Shown piece by piece: positions 1-8,962 of a DNA stretch of 64,000 bases. Position numbers and translations under genes: made by a program. Where the stretch lies: positions 372,001-436,000 of the forward strand of contig NZ_OZ032147.1 of assembly GCF_964026435.1 (NCBI RefSeq), written 5' to 3'. This stretch comes from Rickettsia endosymbiont of Gonocerus acuteangulatus (lineage in GTDB: Bacteria; Pseudomonadota; Alphaproteobacteria; Rickettsiales; Rickettsiaceae). Every line of letters starts with the position of its first letter. Position 1 is the first letter of the stretch. The notes below the pieces were generated by a model, which had not been told where the DNA came from, made no database searches, and saw nothing but the letters and a program-made list of their open reading frames with translations.

Positions 1-705
1 GAGGCAAAAGAAAAAACTGGAGCAAATGCTAGTGTTATTTATGTACCACCTCCTTTTGCAGCCGATTCAATATTAGAGGCAATTGATGCTAGAATTGAAA
101 TAGTCGTATGTATCACGGAAGGAATTCCGGTGCTTGATATGGTCAGAGTAAAACGTGCTTTAGTCGGTTCTAAAACAAGATTAATCGGTCCTAACTGCCC
201 AGGCATTATAACCCCTGATGAATGTAAAATAGGTATTATGCCGGGGCATATTCATAGAAAAGGTTCTATAGGGATTGTTTCAAGATCAGGTACTTTAACT
301 TATGAAGCAGTAGCACAAACGACAGCCGTAGGGCTTGGTCAATCTACATGTGTTGGTATTGGCGGTGATCCCGTTAATGGCACTAATTTTGTAGATTGCA
401 TTGATATGTTTTTACAAGATGACGAAACAAAAGCAATTATCATGATTGGTGAAATTGGTGGTGACGCAGAAGAAAATGCAGCTGATTTTATCAAGCATTC
501 AAAAATCAAAAAACCTATAGTAAGCTTTATAGCAGGTATTACTGCCCCTCCAGGTAAAAGAATGGGGCATGCTGGTGCTATTATTGCTGGCGGAAAAGGT
601 AGTGCTGAAGATAAGCTTGAAGCTCTGCAAAGTGCCGGCGTAACTATTACAAGATCACCTGCGGATATCGGCAAAACTATGCTGGATTTACTTAATAAAG
701 GGTAA
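1..705 (+). CDS. sucD: Succinyl-CoA ligase ADP-forming alpha subunit, 5' end outside window
   Basis: This is the C-terminal part (234 codons visible) of the TCA-cycle enzyme that converts succinyl-CoA to succinate with ATP formation, acting in the cytosol as a heterotetramer with SucB/SucC-type beta subunits. The frame is open from base 1 to the TAA at 703-705. The family's active-site histidine lies in the GHAGAI motif near the end, and the preceding '[11 protein letters not shown]' segment is the conserved CoA/nucleotide domain sequence. The start and the partner sucC, normally directly upstream, lie outside the window. Reading is clean with no sign of decay. Confidence 0.96.
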   Translation, partial: EAKEKTGANASVIYVPPPFAADSILEAIDARIEIVVCITEGIPVLDMVRVKRALVGSKTRLIGPNCPGIITPDECKIGIMPGHIHRKGSIGIVSRSGTLTYEAVAQTTAVGLGQSTCVGIGGDPVNGTNFVDCIDMFLQDDETKAIIMIGEIGGDAEENAADFIKHSKIKKPIVSFIAGITAPPGKRMGHAGAIIAGGKGSAEDKLEALQSAGVTITRSPADIGKTMLDLLNKG

Positions 706-850
706 ATTTTTATCATTCTTACTGTTATCCGTTTTGGAACTAGAACCAGAAAAGCGTTTGTCATCCCGCAAGCTTGTAGCAGGATCCAGCATAAAGCGAG
801 ATAAATCGAGCTTTTTATTTGTATTTTTTTCTGGATCCTGTGGACAAGCC

Positions 851-1067
851 TATAGTACCGGACAGTTTAAAAAAATTAGCATCATTGCAGGAAAAAGCTA
901 GCGTTATTGTATGGCTTCTATGTCATTCCCGCGGAAGCGGGAATCCAGGAAAAAAAAGTCTAAATATAGCAATTTTTTAGAATATAAAAGCTCGATATTA
1001 TCTCGCTTTATGCTGGATTCCCGCCGTTGCTAAGAATGACATAGAATAATAACTGTCCGGTACTATT
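851..1067. repeat. Composite inverted-repeat element with ATAGTACCGGACAGTT termini
   Basis: The outer inverted repeats are ATAGTACCGGACAGTT (852-867) and AACTGTCCGGTACTAT (1051-1066). Inside lies a TGTCATTCC palindrome (921-1041). The element is flanked by direct repeats GGACAAGCC (842-850 and 1068-1076), which look like a 9-bp target duplication in the host repeat. Similar elements occur at 14314, 28545, 42581 and 58726. Confidence 0.75.
921..1041. repeat. Palindromic repeat, TGTCATTCCCGC family
   Basis: The arms TGTCATTCCCGCGGAAGCGG and the matching right arm ending GAATGACA are separated by an AT-rich centre with AAAAGCTCGAT and CTCGCTTTATGCTGGATTC. The same unit recurs at 37971, 50983, 53910 and 63339. 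Confidence 0.8.
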
Positions 1068-1122
1068 GGACAAGCCACGGGATGACAGATATTAGCCCCC
1101 TCCAAATAAAAAAATAAAAATC

Positions 1123-2058
1123 ATGAAAAGGTTTAAAAATATTGCAATATATGGAGGAGGGAGTTTTGGCACGAGCCTTGCAGCCATAGCAGCAAGAATG
1201 TTACTTTATTCTTACGTGATGAAGAGATAGCAAAAGAAATAATAGATAAGAAAACTAACACGAAATATTTAGGCAATATCAAACTACCTTCTAATCTACA
1301 AGCTACTATTAATCTAGATAAAATTAAAGATTTTGAGCTAATTATTATTGCAGTACCGTCTTACGCTTTTGATGAGGCAATAAAATTATTAAAAACTCAT
1401 ATCTCAAACGATAATATTCTTCTAATTGCTACAAAAGGTTTTGCACGTAATCCTACTGAATTATTTTCTGATAGGCTTAAAACTTTATTACCAAATAACC
1501 CTATAGCATTTTTATCTGGTCCAAATTTAGCAAAAGAGCTAGCAAAAGGTTTACATGCTTCTGCAACTATTGCAAGCTTAGATATAGATTTGGCAAATAA
1601 AATATCTTATAATCTATCTTCAGAAGCTTTTATTACTAATACTACTGATGACGTCATAACATTACAAGTAGCAGGTGCTTTAAAAAATATTTTTGCCATT
1701 AAAAGCGGCATTGATATGGCAAAAGAGCAGGGTGAGAATGCAAGAGCAACCCTAATCGTATCTGCCTTAAAAGAAATAGCGATATTGTCAAAAGCTTTAG
1801 GTAGCATGAAAAATAATATGGATATTTTGTTAGAAGCTGGCGTAGTTGGTGATTTAGTGCTTACTTGTTACTCGATGGACTCACGTAATACAAAGTTTGG
1901 TTATGAGTTTGGCGTAAGTCAAAACAAACAGAAATTTTTACAAGAATATACAGAGCTAGTAGAGGGAAGAGAGGTGATAAAGCTCGTTTTGGAGTTGATA
2001 GAAGAGATATGGTTTGGATATGCCGATTGTCTCTTCTTTGGATAGTGTCATTGGATAA
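1123..2058 (+). pseudogene. gpsA: Glycerol-3-phosphate dehydrogenase, two frameshifts
   Basis: GpsA makes sn-glycerol-3-phosphate from dihydroxyacetone phosphate for phospholipid synthesis. The ATG at 1123 opens with the nucleotide-binding glycine motif 'YGGGSFGTSLA'. Near 1200 the frame is lost and continues one frame over as 'VTLFLRDEEIAKEI', consistent with a small deletion. The body then reads well through 'SGPNLAKELAKG', 'VAGALKNIFAIKSGI' and 'NTKFGYEFG'. Near 2010 a second shift moves the end back to the first frame ('DMPIVSSLDSVIG', stop at 2056-2058). Everything from 1200 to 2010 is one open frame, so decay appears recent. The cell presumably relies on imported glycerol phosphate (inference). 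Confidence 0.88.
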
Positions 2059-2064
2059 GTGCGT

Positions 2065-2169
2065 CGTCATTGTGAGGAAAGGCGTAGCCTTGAGGTGGCA
2101 ATCTCATGAAATAATATTAAACTCCTGAGATTGCTTCATCAAAACTTACAGTTTTTCCTCGCAATGACA
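2065..2169. repeat. Palindromic repeat, CGTCATTGCGAGG family
   Basis: The arms CGTCATTGTGAGGA and CCTCGCAATGACA flank a centre with GGCAATCTCATGA and CTCCTGAGATTGC as internal inverted repeats. Further copies occur at 36957, 46023, 58579 and 61075. Confidence 0.8.
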
Positions 2170-2200
2170 ATCTAGAAGCCACAAAATTAAATTTATTAAC

Positions 2201-2737
2201 ATGTTTAAAATAAAACAAGAAATAATAAACAACACTGTACAAATAGTATTTAGATTGCTGTTTGCGTTATTATGTTTTTTTATAATATTATTTACTGAAT
2301 TTGCTTATAAAATTGGTATTAAGAGCAGAATTTTTCCTGCAATAGAAATCATATTTATTTATTATTTCATGACTTTATATTCCTTAAATATGCTCGGAAT
2401 ATTTTTGATAGGATTACTGCTTGATCAAATAAATTCTATGCCTATTGGGACAAATTCCTTAGTTTTTTTATCAGCTTATATAATTTTAAAATTATCTTCA
2501 AAATTTTTTGCGGTAAAAAATTATTTAGTAAATTTCATCGTATTTTGTGTTTACTGTTTATTTATCTTGAACTTTAAATATTTACTTGTAACAATAAAAA
2601 AGTTAGAAATAGATGGATATTTAACAATTTTATTTCAATATTTAACAACTATATTTTCTTATAATTTAATTCGTCTTATATTTGACTCTCCTCTAAGTTA
2701 TTTTAAAAAGCATGCTAAACAAAAAAATATTACATAA
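2201..2737 (+). CDS. mreD: Rod shape-determining membrane protein MreD
   Basis: This 178-residue, very hydrophobic protein has about five predicted membrane segments, the size and character of MreD, which links the MreB cytoskeleton to lateral wall synthesis. Motifs are weakly conserved in this family, so the assignment rests on hydrophobicity, the 'GLLLDQINSMPIGTNSLVFL' segment (MreD's D-x(4)-P-x-G region) and the overlap of 26 bp with the penicillin-binding protein 2 gene downstream. mreD-mrdA is the standard Rickettsia order. mreB and mreC are not in the window. No damage is seen. Confidence 0.88.
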   Translation: MFKIKQEIINNTVQIVFRLLFALLCFFIILFTEFAYKIGIKSRIFPAIEIIFIYYFMTLYSLNMLGIFLIGLLLDQINSMPIGTNSLVFLSAYIILKLSSKFFAVKNYLVNFIVFCVYCLFILNFKYLLVTIKKLEIDGYLTILFQYLTTIFSYNLIRLIFDSPLSYFKKHAKQKNIT

Positions 2738-4493
2738 TGAGTTAATCTCACGCCGTGCTTTTATAATTGGAGCAAGTAAACTTGGACTTTTATCTTTACT
2801 TGGAATGCGGATGTTTTATCTGCAGCTTATCAAAAGTGAGGAATATAAGACGTTATCAGATAAAAATCGTATTAATTTTGTTGTTCTACCACCTAGCAGA
2901 GGCAGAATTTATGATTTGGAAAATAATATTCTAGCTACTAATAAACCATGCTATCAGCTATTAATAGATCGAAGCGTTAATAATAATTATAAGGATGAGC
3001 TAGAAATAGTTAGTAAAGTTTTAAACTTATCTGAAGAAAAATATAATTATATCCAGCAAAAAATTAAGAAATCTAGCCGTCACGTACCTTTGATGATACT
3101 CGATCAACTTGATTGGCAACAAGTATCTTTAATTGAAGAGCAGAAACATAAATTAACTAATATATTTATCGATATAGGATATTTAAGGTCCTATCCTTTC
3201 TCAAATGTGACTTCTCACCTAATCGGTTATCTTGGGCAGATAAATGAACAGGAAAAACAAGGATTGAACGTATATAATTTAAGTGATTTTAATATAGGTA
3301 AATCTGGTATCGAAAAATATTATGATGATAAATTGCGAGGGGAATTCGGTTATAAAAAAGTTGAAGTTAATGCTTATGGTAAACAAATAAGAGAGATTTC
3401 TGGCGTTTCTAGTAAATCAGGTAGTGATATTTATTTAAATATTGATGTAAACCTTCAGCAAAAAATACAAGAATATCTAAATCCACAAGGTTCTTCCGCA
3501 ATAGTTATGGATACTGAAAACGGCAATGTATTAATTTGCACTTCATCGCCTGCGTTTGAATCAAATAATTTTAGCAAATTATCCGAGAGTTATTGGCAAA
3601 GCCTAACTAACGATCCTTATAAGCCTCTAATCAATAAAGTAGTGCAGAATTCTTATCCCCCTGGTTCTGTTTTTAAAATAATTACCATACTTGCAGCATT
3701 AGAAGCGGGTATTAAGCCAAACAAAACTTTTTTTTGCAGTGGTACTTCTGTACTTGGTACTAATAGTTTTAGATGTTGGAAACATACTGGTCACGGCACT
3801 CTTGATATGTCATCTGCTCTTAAACATTCTTGTAATACTTACATGTATGAGATATCTAGGATAGTAGGACCTGATAAAATTCTTGAGGTTGCTAGAAAAT
3901 TTGGGCTAGGCTCAAAAACCGGTATTGATTTAGCCCCTGAAAGTTCAGGATTTGTACCATCAAAGGAATGGAAAAAGAAAAAACTAAAGCTTCCTTGGTC
4001 AATAGGTGATACTTTTAATTTAGCAATAGGACAAGGTTATTTAGGTGTTACACCTATCCAGCTTGCAAGGTTTATTACAGCTATTGCAAGTACGGGAAAA
4101 TTATATACACCAAGAATAGTCAAAAATGATCTAGAATATCATAATATTGATATTAACCCTGAAAATATTAAAATAGTGCAGGAAAGCTTGTATAATGCGG
4201 TGAATGTTGCGGGCGGTACTGCTTATTATAATAGGATACTCGGGGAAGATAGACAACTTGCCGGTAAAACAGGCACTTCTCAAGTGCAAGGCAAAGCAAA
4301 TGCTAACGATGATCTTAGCCGTGATTCTATCGCTTGGGAGCGACGGAATCATGCTTTATTTATAGGTTTTGCTCCTTATCATAACCCTCGCTACTCCATT
4401 ACTGTTTTTGTCGATCATGGAGGAGGCGGAAGTAAAGCTGCTGCTCCTATAGCCCGCAAAATCATGTCTGCTGTGCTGGATAAGTATTTATAG
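2712..4493 (+). CDS. mrdA: Penicillin-binding protein 2, elongation-specific transpeptidase
   Basis: This class B PBP of 593 aa cross-links peptidoglycan in the elongasome. An N-terminal membrane anchor (about residues 17-40) is followed by the dimerisation domain ('PPSRGRIYD', residues 60-68) and the transpeptidase domain. All three active-site motifs are present: S319-V-F-K322, S373-C-N375 and K519-T-G521. The start overlaps the mreD end by 26 bp, implying translational coupling. The length is typical of the family and the frame is undamaged, consistent with Rickettsia keeping a functional wall. Confidence 0.96.
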   Translation: MLNKKILHNELISRRAFIIGASKLGLLSLLGMRMFYLQLIKSEEYKTLSDKNRINFVVLPPSRGRIYDLENNILATNKPCYQLLIDRSVNNNYKDELEIVSKVLNLSEEKYNYIQQKIKKSSRHVPLMILDQLDWQQVSLIEEQKHKLTNIFIDIGYLRSYPFSNVTSHLIGYLGQINEQEKQGLNVYNLSDFNIGKSGIEKYYDDKLRGEFGYKKVEVNAYGKQIREISGVSSKSGSDIYLNIDVNLQQKIQEYLNPQGSSAIVMDTENGNVLICTSSPAFESNNFSKLSESYWQSLTNDPYKPLINKVVQNSYPPGSVFKIITILAALEAGIKPNKTFFCSGTSVLGTNSFRCWKHTGHGTLDMSSALKHSCNTYMYEISRIVGPDKILEVARKFGLGSKTGIDLAPESSGFVPSKEWKKKKLKLPWSIGDTFNLAIGQGYLGVTPIQLARFITAIASTGKLYTPRIVKNDLEYHNIDINPENIKIVQESLYNAVNVAGGTAYYNRILGEDRQLAGKTGTSQVQGKANANDDLSRDSIAWERRNHALFIGFAPYHNPRYSITVFVDHGGGGSKAAAPIARKIMSAVLDKYL

Positions 4494-4566
4494 TTTATTA
4501 AAAATTTAAATTGATTCGTACAATAATTCACCATATTTTATAATTAAAAATTGAATTAGGTTTAAT

Positions 4567-5401
4567 ATGTTAGAAGAATTGAGAACAATGTTTTTTGAAG
4601 CAGCTATAAAAATATTTGATGGGTCAGAAGAAGAATTATTAGAAGCTAAACAAGAATGGGAAGATTATCCAGTGGAAGAAATAATAGCTGCAGCTGCTGA
4701 TTTTAATTTGTTGCATATATTAGAGTATTTTACTAAGAATGGAGGTAATTTAAATCTTATAGTAGATAAAGATGGAAAAAGAGATAAATTTACTTAATAT
4801 TGCTGCAGAAAATGGTTCTATAGATGTTATAGCATATTTACTAGATAATAATATTTATACTATAGATAAAGAAGTTTCTGAAGATGATAAAACAGCTCTT
4901 GAATTAGCTATTGAATATAATAAGCTTGAAGCTTTCAAGTATTTATTGAAAAGAGGAGCAAAAATTAATGCTGAATTTAATGATGAGATACTTGAATTTG
5001 GTTTATATTGTAGGTTTAGGTATGTGGGAGAAGATTATAGAGAAATGGCTAAGTTTCTTGTAAAGCATGGTGCACAAATTCCGTATGACATGTCTTTATC
5101 ATGGAATAATCACAGAATAAGAGAAGAACCTACTATTGGGTATGTTAGAGATTTTCTACTATCTATAACAAACCTTGAAGATTTATATAGTATCGGTCAA
5201 GGTGATGATTTTATTAAGGCTTATGAAGCCCTAGATACTGAAACACAAGAAATATGGAATATCAGGCAATCAAGAGAAAATTTAAAGAAAATAGCTAATT
5301 TTATTGAAGAAAAATTTAATAAAGAAAATGTCATTATAGAATATTATGAGTATAATCATCTTAGAAAATATAATAGTTTGTCAACAGCGGTCGAAAAATG
5401 A
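4567..5401 (+). pseudogene. Ankyrin-repeat protein, one frameshift in an A run
   Basis: Two overlapping frames (4567-4797 and 4772-5401) form one ankyrin-type protein. The upstream part ends '...LIVDKDGK' and the downstream part continues 'EINLLNIAAENGSIDVIAYLL', a typical ankyrin repeat, followed by 'TALELAIEYNKLEAFKYLLKRGAKIN' in the next. Removing one A from the A run at 4776-4780 fuses the frames as 'DKDGKEINLLNIAAENG'. Ankyrin proteins are common putative host-interaction proteins in Rickettsia. No signal peptide is visible. An IS remnant begins 60 bp after the stop. Polymerase slippage could in principle rescue it, but the run is short, so a pseudogene is the safer call. Confidence 0.72.
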
Positions 5402-5461
5402 TACAGATTTTTAATATGCAACGGCTGAAAATTGATACAGTATCATAAAAAAATTATCTGA

Positions 5462-5797
5462 CAAAACTTACGCTATGTTTGGTTCTAAATATCGTAAAGA
5501 TGGAGAACGCAGCTGTTGTTGCATATAGTCATCTAAAAGCCCTAACTTTATTTGGTAAACCGTTTTACCGATTGTATTTGCAGTCCTTTTGAGAAATGCC
5601 CAAACTAAAAATGCACAACTAATATGATTACGTTGAAGACGCTGTTTCCTGCATTGACAACGTTCTATCCCAGTAAGTTGCTTAATTTCTCTGTGCATGC
5701 TCTCAATTACCCATCGAAAGCCACACTCATCTTGTGCAGCTTTAGAAGATTTGTGAGTTTTGTTATTGGTAACAACATACTCAACTCTGTTGGTAGT
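5462..5797 (-). mobile_element. IS4/IS701-like element, truncated remnant
   Basis: The remnant begins with the terminal repeat CAAAACTTACGCTATG and encodes on the minus strand only the last third of the 349-aa transposase, including the 'ESMHREIKQ' motif with the catalytic Glu. It is cut at about 5797 by the IS30 element, and the 5' part of the transposase is not found on the far side, so this junction also marks a deletion or rearrangement. Confidence 0.88.
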
Positions 5798-6861
5798 GAA
5801 AATACTATAAGTAAGTAGAACAGAACCTATTTAAAATAATAAGATTTTAAATAGGTAATGATGAACAGAAAATATAGACACTTATCTCGAGAAGAGAGAT
5901 ATGAGATAAAAAGAATGTATGACCTAGGAGTCAGTATTAATAAGATAGCACAACATCTTACGAGGTCTAAAAGCACTATTAGTATGGAGCTAAAAAGAAA
6001 TAAGGTAAAAGATAAGTATATGCCTTGTGTTGCTCAGGAAAAATATGAAAACAGGATGTATCAGCAAGAGTTATTAAAAATAGAAAAGAACCCTATGTTG
6101 TTAGATTATATTAAAAATGCTATGATTCGCAAGAAATGGTCGCCGGATGCTATAGCCGGAAAGTTAAAACTAGACAAAAATACAGCTTTGTGTATCAGTA
6201 CAGAAAGTATATATAGATTTGTTTACACTTCTGCAGTAGCAGCTAAATTAAAGTTATATAGCTATTTACCTTCTAAAAGATATAAAAGGCAAGAAAGAGG
6301 GAAGAGGCGTCAAAGGATCATTATACCACAAAGGATCTCAATACATCAGCGTGATGCAATAGCTACGAAAAAGGTAGAAGTAGGGCATTTTGAGGCAGAT
6401 CTTACATTTCATAAAGGTAATCAAAGTATGAATATTGGTGCACTGGTGGATAAAAAGAGTCAAAAGATTATTTTAGTGCTGAATAACTCCAAGAGAGCTA
6501 CAACAGTTACCAATGGTTTTTTAAGAAAGATAAAAACTCTTCCAAATAGTGTGAGAAAGACTATTACTATGGATAATGGCAAAGAGTTTGTGGGGCATGT
6601 TGCCTATAGACTATCTGGGTTTCAAACTTTCTTTTGTGATCCATACCGCCCTAGACAAAAAGCATTAGTGGAGAAAATGAATTCTATGATTCATAGAATT
6701 TTACCTAAAAATACAGATATTACTACCGTTACACAAAGAGGTCTTGACAATGTTGCTGAGATTTTAAATAACATGCCAAGAAAGATTTTTGGTTATAAAA
6801 CCCCCAATGAAATTTGGGCAGAAAATTTATAGGTTTTGTTCTACTTAGTCCTTGCATTTTC
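5798..6861 (+). mobile_element. IS30-family element, complete copy 1
   Basis: The ends are GAAAATACTATAAGTAAGTA on the left and the inverted ACTTAGTCCTTGCATTTTC on the right, giving a 1064-bp element with one transposase. The left flank is IS4/IS701-like DNA and the right flank is a truncated hypothetical gene, so no target duplication is visible. It belongs to the 'KVEVG/KDKYMP' sequence variant, shared with the fragment at 23502. Confidence 0.88.
5858..6832 (+). CDS. IS30-family transposase, intact (324 aa)
   Basis: This is a DDE transposase. The N-terminal helix-turn-helix (about residues 8-50, 'LSREERYEIKRMYDLG ... STISMELKRN') is characteristic of IS30. The catalytic core shows 'VGHFEADLTFHKG', the second acidic motif 'TITMDNGKEF', and the C-terminal 'ALVEKMNSMIHRILPK' with the catalytic Glu. 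The length matches the family and the frame is intact, so this copy could be the active source of the other IS30 copies. It starts 60 bp inside the element. Confidence 0.93.
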   Translation: MMNRKYRHLSREERYEIKRMYDLGVSINKIAQHLTRSKSTISMELKRNKVKDKYMPCVAQEKYENRMYQQELLKIEKNPMLLDYIKNAMIRKKWSPDAIAGKLKLDKNTALCISTESIYRFVYTSAVAAKLKLYSYLPSKRYKRQERGKRRQRIIIPQRISIHQRDAIATKKVEVGHFEADLTFHKGNQSMNIGALVDKKSQKIILVLNNSKRATTVTNGFLRKIKTLPNSVRKTITMDNGKEFVGHVAYRLSGFQTFFCDPYRPRQKALVEKMNSMIHRILPKNTDITTVTQRGLDNVAEILNNMPRKIFGYKTPNEIWAENL

Positions 6862-7484
6862 AAATAACTTAGTTCTTTCCTAAATATTGCTTCATTATCT
6901 ATGCTTAACAATTCAATAATTTCTTCATTTAATTCTGAACCCAAGAAATATGGAATTATCTTTGCTTTTAAAGTAGGATATTGAGATATTTCAGTTTCCG
7001 TAAGCAGAAATTTAATAACTTTATCATTACGAATTATTGAATTTAATAACAATGAAGTGATTAAGATTTCTGCATATTTTTTATCGTCAATATTATTTTT
7101 TAATTCATTTATTTTAATTAAATTAATGTCATCGATAGCCATCCAAAAATATTTAATATTTTCTCCCTTAGTAAATATTTCTTTATTTACTATAAACTCC
7201 ATTATCTTTTGCACCTGATCTTTAGAGAAATCTACTTCTTCTGCAATATTGCCAAAACCTAGCACCTCAATTGCTTCTTTGGATAATTCTTCTATTTTAT
7301 TCAAAACTTACGCTATGTTTGATATAATGCCCATGAATTAAGGGATATTATGAAGTGCTTCACTATAAAACATTGCTGTGTAATAAGAGTTTTTAGCATA
7401 TTTGCTATAACATAGCGTAAGTTTTGTATTATTAATTTCTTCAATTACACTTTCAGCGAAAAAATCGTTATATTTAATTTTCAT
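6862..7484 (-). pseudogene. Hypothetical gene, split by a miniature element and truncated at its 3' end
   Basis: The minus-strand gene starts at 7484 ('MKIKYNDFFAESVIEEINN'). It is interrupted by a 125-bp miniature element at 7302-7426 and resumes at 7297 as 'KIEELSKEAIEVLGFGNI'. Removing the insert plus one copy of the TATT duplication restores the frame exactly. The remainder (to 'FRKELSYLK') runs into the IS30 end at 6861, so the C terminus is lost. The protein is acidic and helical, without recognised domains or signal peptide. It may be related to Rickettsia repeat-type hypothetical proteins, but no function is offered. Confidence 0.7.
7302..7426. mobile_element. Miniature element with IS4/IS701-like termini, copy 1
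   Basis: The 125-bp element is bounded by CAAAACTTACGCTATG and its inverted CATAGCGTAAGTTTTG, the same 16-bp termini as the 1.1-kb element. It has no coding capacity. It is flanked by TATT on both sides (7298-7301, 7427-7430). The centre is also partly self-complementary (CTATAAAACATTG, AGCATATTTGCTATAA). Confidence 0.92.
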
Positions 7485-7556
7485 AAATTACTCTATAAAT
7501 ATTTAGTTAAAAAATTAATGTTATTATATAAAATTAAGAAATTTACAATAATTATT

Positions 7557-7586
7557 TTGTCAACAGTTTATGATTAATTGTATAAG
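7557..7586 (+). promoter_or_regulatory. Candidate promoter upstream of rlmJ
   Basis: TTGTCA is followed after 17 bp by GTATAA. It lies about 80 bp before the rlmJ start in otherwise featureless AT-rich DNA. The match is only fair and AT richness makes chance hits likely. Confidence 0.3.
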
Positions 7587-8206
7587 ACATTATAATATGA
7601 TATTATTTATTACATCTCGTCAGAAGAAGCAGAAAAGTTACTAAAATAAAAATATAGTCTATAACTTTGAACTACCGTCATATTTATCATGCAGGCAATT
7701 TTGCCGATATAGTTAAGCATCTAGTTTTAATTGCGATTTTAGAGCAGCTGAAAAACAAAGAAAAACCTTTTGTCGTTTTAGATGCTTTTGCAGGGCTTGG
7801 ACTATATGATTTAACTTCAGAAGCCGCTTCCAAAACTTTAGAACATAACAACGGAATCGGTAAATTATTACAAGCTCTAGATCATACTCCTAAATCATTA
7901 AAAATATTTTTGTCCGTAATAAATTCCGTAGGTCAGAATTTTTATCCAGGTTCTCCCTTTATTATTCAACAATTATTACGATTTCAAGATCGTTTAATTG
8001 CTTGTGAACTCCATCCGACGGATTACCTTAATTTAAAAAAACTAATACCTAATGCACATAATATAGATGCTTATAACGCCATAAAAGCTTTTTTGCCTTT
8101 TAAAGAAAATAGAGGATTAATATTTCTTGATCCACCATTTGAAGTAAAGAATGAGTTTCAAAAACTAATTACTGCCTTGAAAAAAATTAAAGTTTCAGCT
8201 TTAAAT

Positions 8207-8730
8207 CTCTTTTGGGTATATTCCCCGCCGCTTGCGGCGTAATATGGCGGAATGAGTAAATATATACATAAAAGTCATAATGTTACGGTACTGCTGTATC
8301 ACATGGTATTTCCAGCAAAATATCGCCGAGCAGTGTTTGACGTATCAGTTGATCAAGTATTACGAGAAATATGTTTAGAGATAGAAAAGAGATATCAAAT
8401 AAAATTTTTAGAAATAGGGGTTGATGAAGATCATGTCCATTTTTTGGTACAATCTGTACCAACCTATAGCGTAACAAAAATAGTAACAACAATTAAAAGT
8501 GTTACAGCTCGTCAAATATTTAGACAGTGTCCACAGGTAAAGAAACAATTATGGGGTGGAGAATTTTGGACTGATGGATATTTTACGAGTACGGTAGGTA
8601 AGCATGGAAATGAGAATATGATAGGAAAATACGTAAAAAACCAAGGCAAGGAATATCAGAAACTGCATGAGGATCATCAGCTAGCTTTCTTCTAAAATAC
8701 CCCGCTGCTTGCGGCGGGGATTACTTTTAT
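8207..8730 (+). mobile_element. IS200-type element copy 1 (IS200/IS605 family)
   Basis: The 524-bp element runs from CTCTTTTGGGTATATTCCCC to GGCGGGGATTACTTTTAT. Each end has an imperfect GC-rich hairpin (CCGCCGCTTGCGGCG on the left, CCCCGCTGCTTGCGGCGGGG on the right). No inverted terminal repeats or target duplication are present, as expected of single-strand transposition. It is inserted 3' of TTTAAAT. Confidence 0.94.
8252..8695 (+). CDS. tnpA: IS200 transposase TnpA (HUH Y1), copy 1
   Basis: This 147-aa single-strand transposase carries the HUH motif H61-V-H63 ('EDHVHFLV') and the nucleophile Tyr127 ('GKYVKNQ'). It nicks and rejoins single-stranded DNA at the hairpin-bearing ends. No TnpB/IscB accessory gene accompanies it, so it is IS200-type rather than IS605-type. 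The six copies in this window are nearly identical, which argues for recent activity. Confidence 0.96.
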   Translation: MSKYIHKSHNVTVLLYHMVFPAKYRRAVFDVSVDQVLREICLEIEKRYQIKFLEIGVDEDHVHFLVQSVPTYSVTKIVTTIKSVTARQIFRQCPQVKKQLWGGEFWTDGYFTSTVGKHGNENMIGKYVKNQGKEYQKLHEDHQLAFF

Positions 8731-8962
8731 TTTGGTATCCTATAAAGGATTTATTACTAATAAGTGATTTTTACCACAATTATAAAACTATTGGATTCAA
8801 AGAAACATTAATTATTGAATATGAACTTTTATCCAGCGATAAGAATATGGTAAAATGTGGATTGATGTTGATTAACCCACCTAATATTAGGCAAGAATTA
8901 AAAGAGTTAACAAAATATCTAAGTTATGCTTTAAATCTGAAATTTACTTATATTGACTTTTA

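Larger units (their letters stand above)
759..1085. repeat. Dispersed palindromic repeat (TGTCATCCC family) split by another repeat
   Basis: The arms read TGTCATCCCGCAAGC on the left and ACGGGATGACA on the right, with the internal ATCCAGCATAAAGCGAG motif seen in many other repeats here. The repeat is interrupted at 851-1067 by a different inverted-repeat element. It occupies the gene-free stretch 706-1122; nothing else is recognised there. Confidence 0.75.

Noticed and set aside
339-764. 141-codon minus-strand frame over sucD
   Set aside because: Antisense of the conserved sucD sequence.
6862-7301. Treating the minus-strand frame 6729-7304 as one intact gene
   Set aside because: Its last 40-odd codons are the reverse of the IS30 end and its apparent start lies at the miniature element junction; it is a chimera.
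8283-8492. 69-codon antisense frame found in every IS200 copy
   Set aside because: It recurs only because the IS200 copies are identical; it lies wholly within tnpA and has no recognised features.
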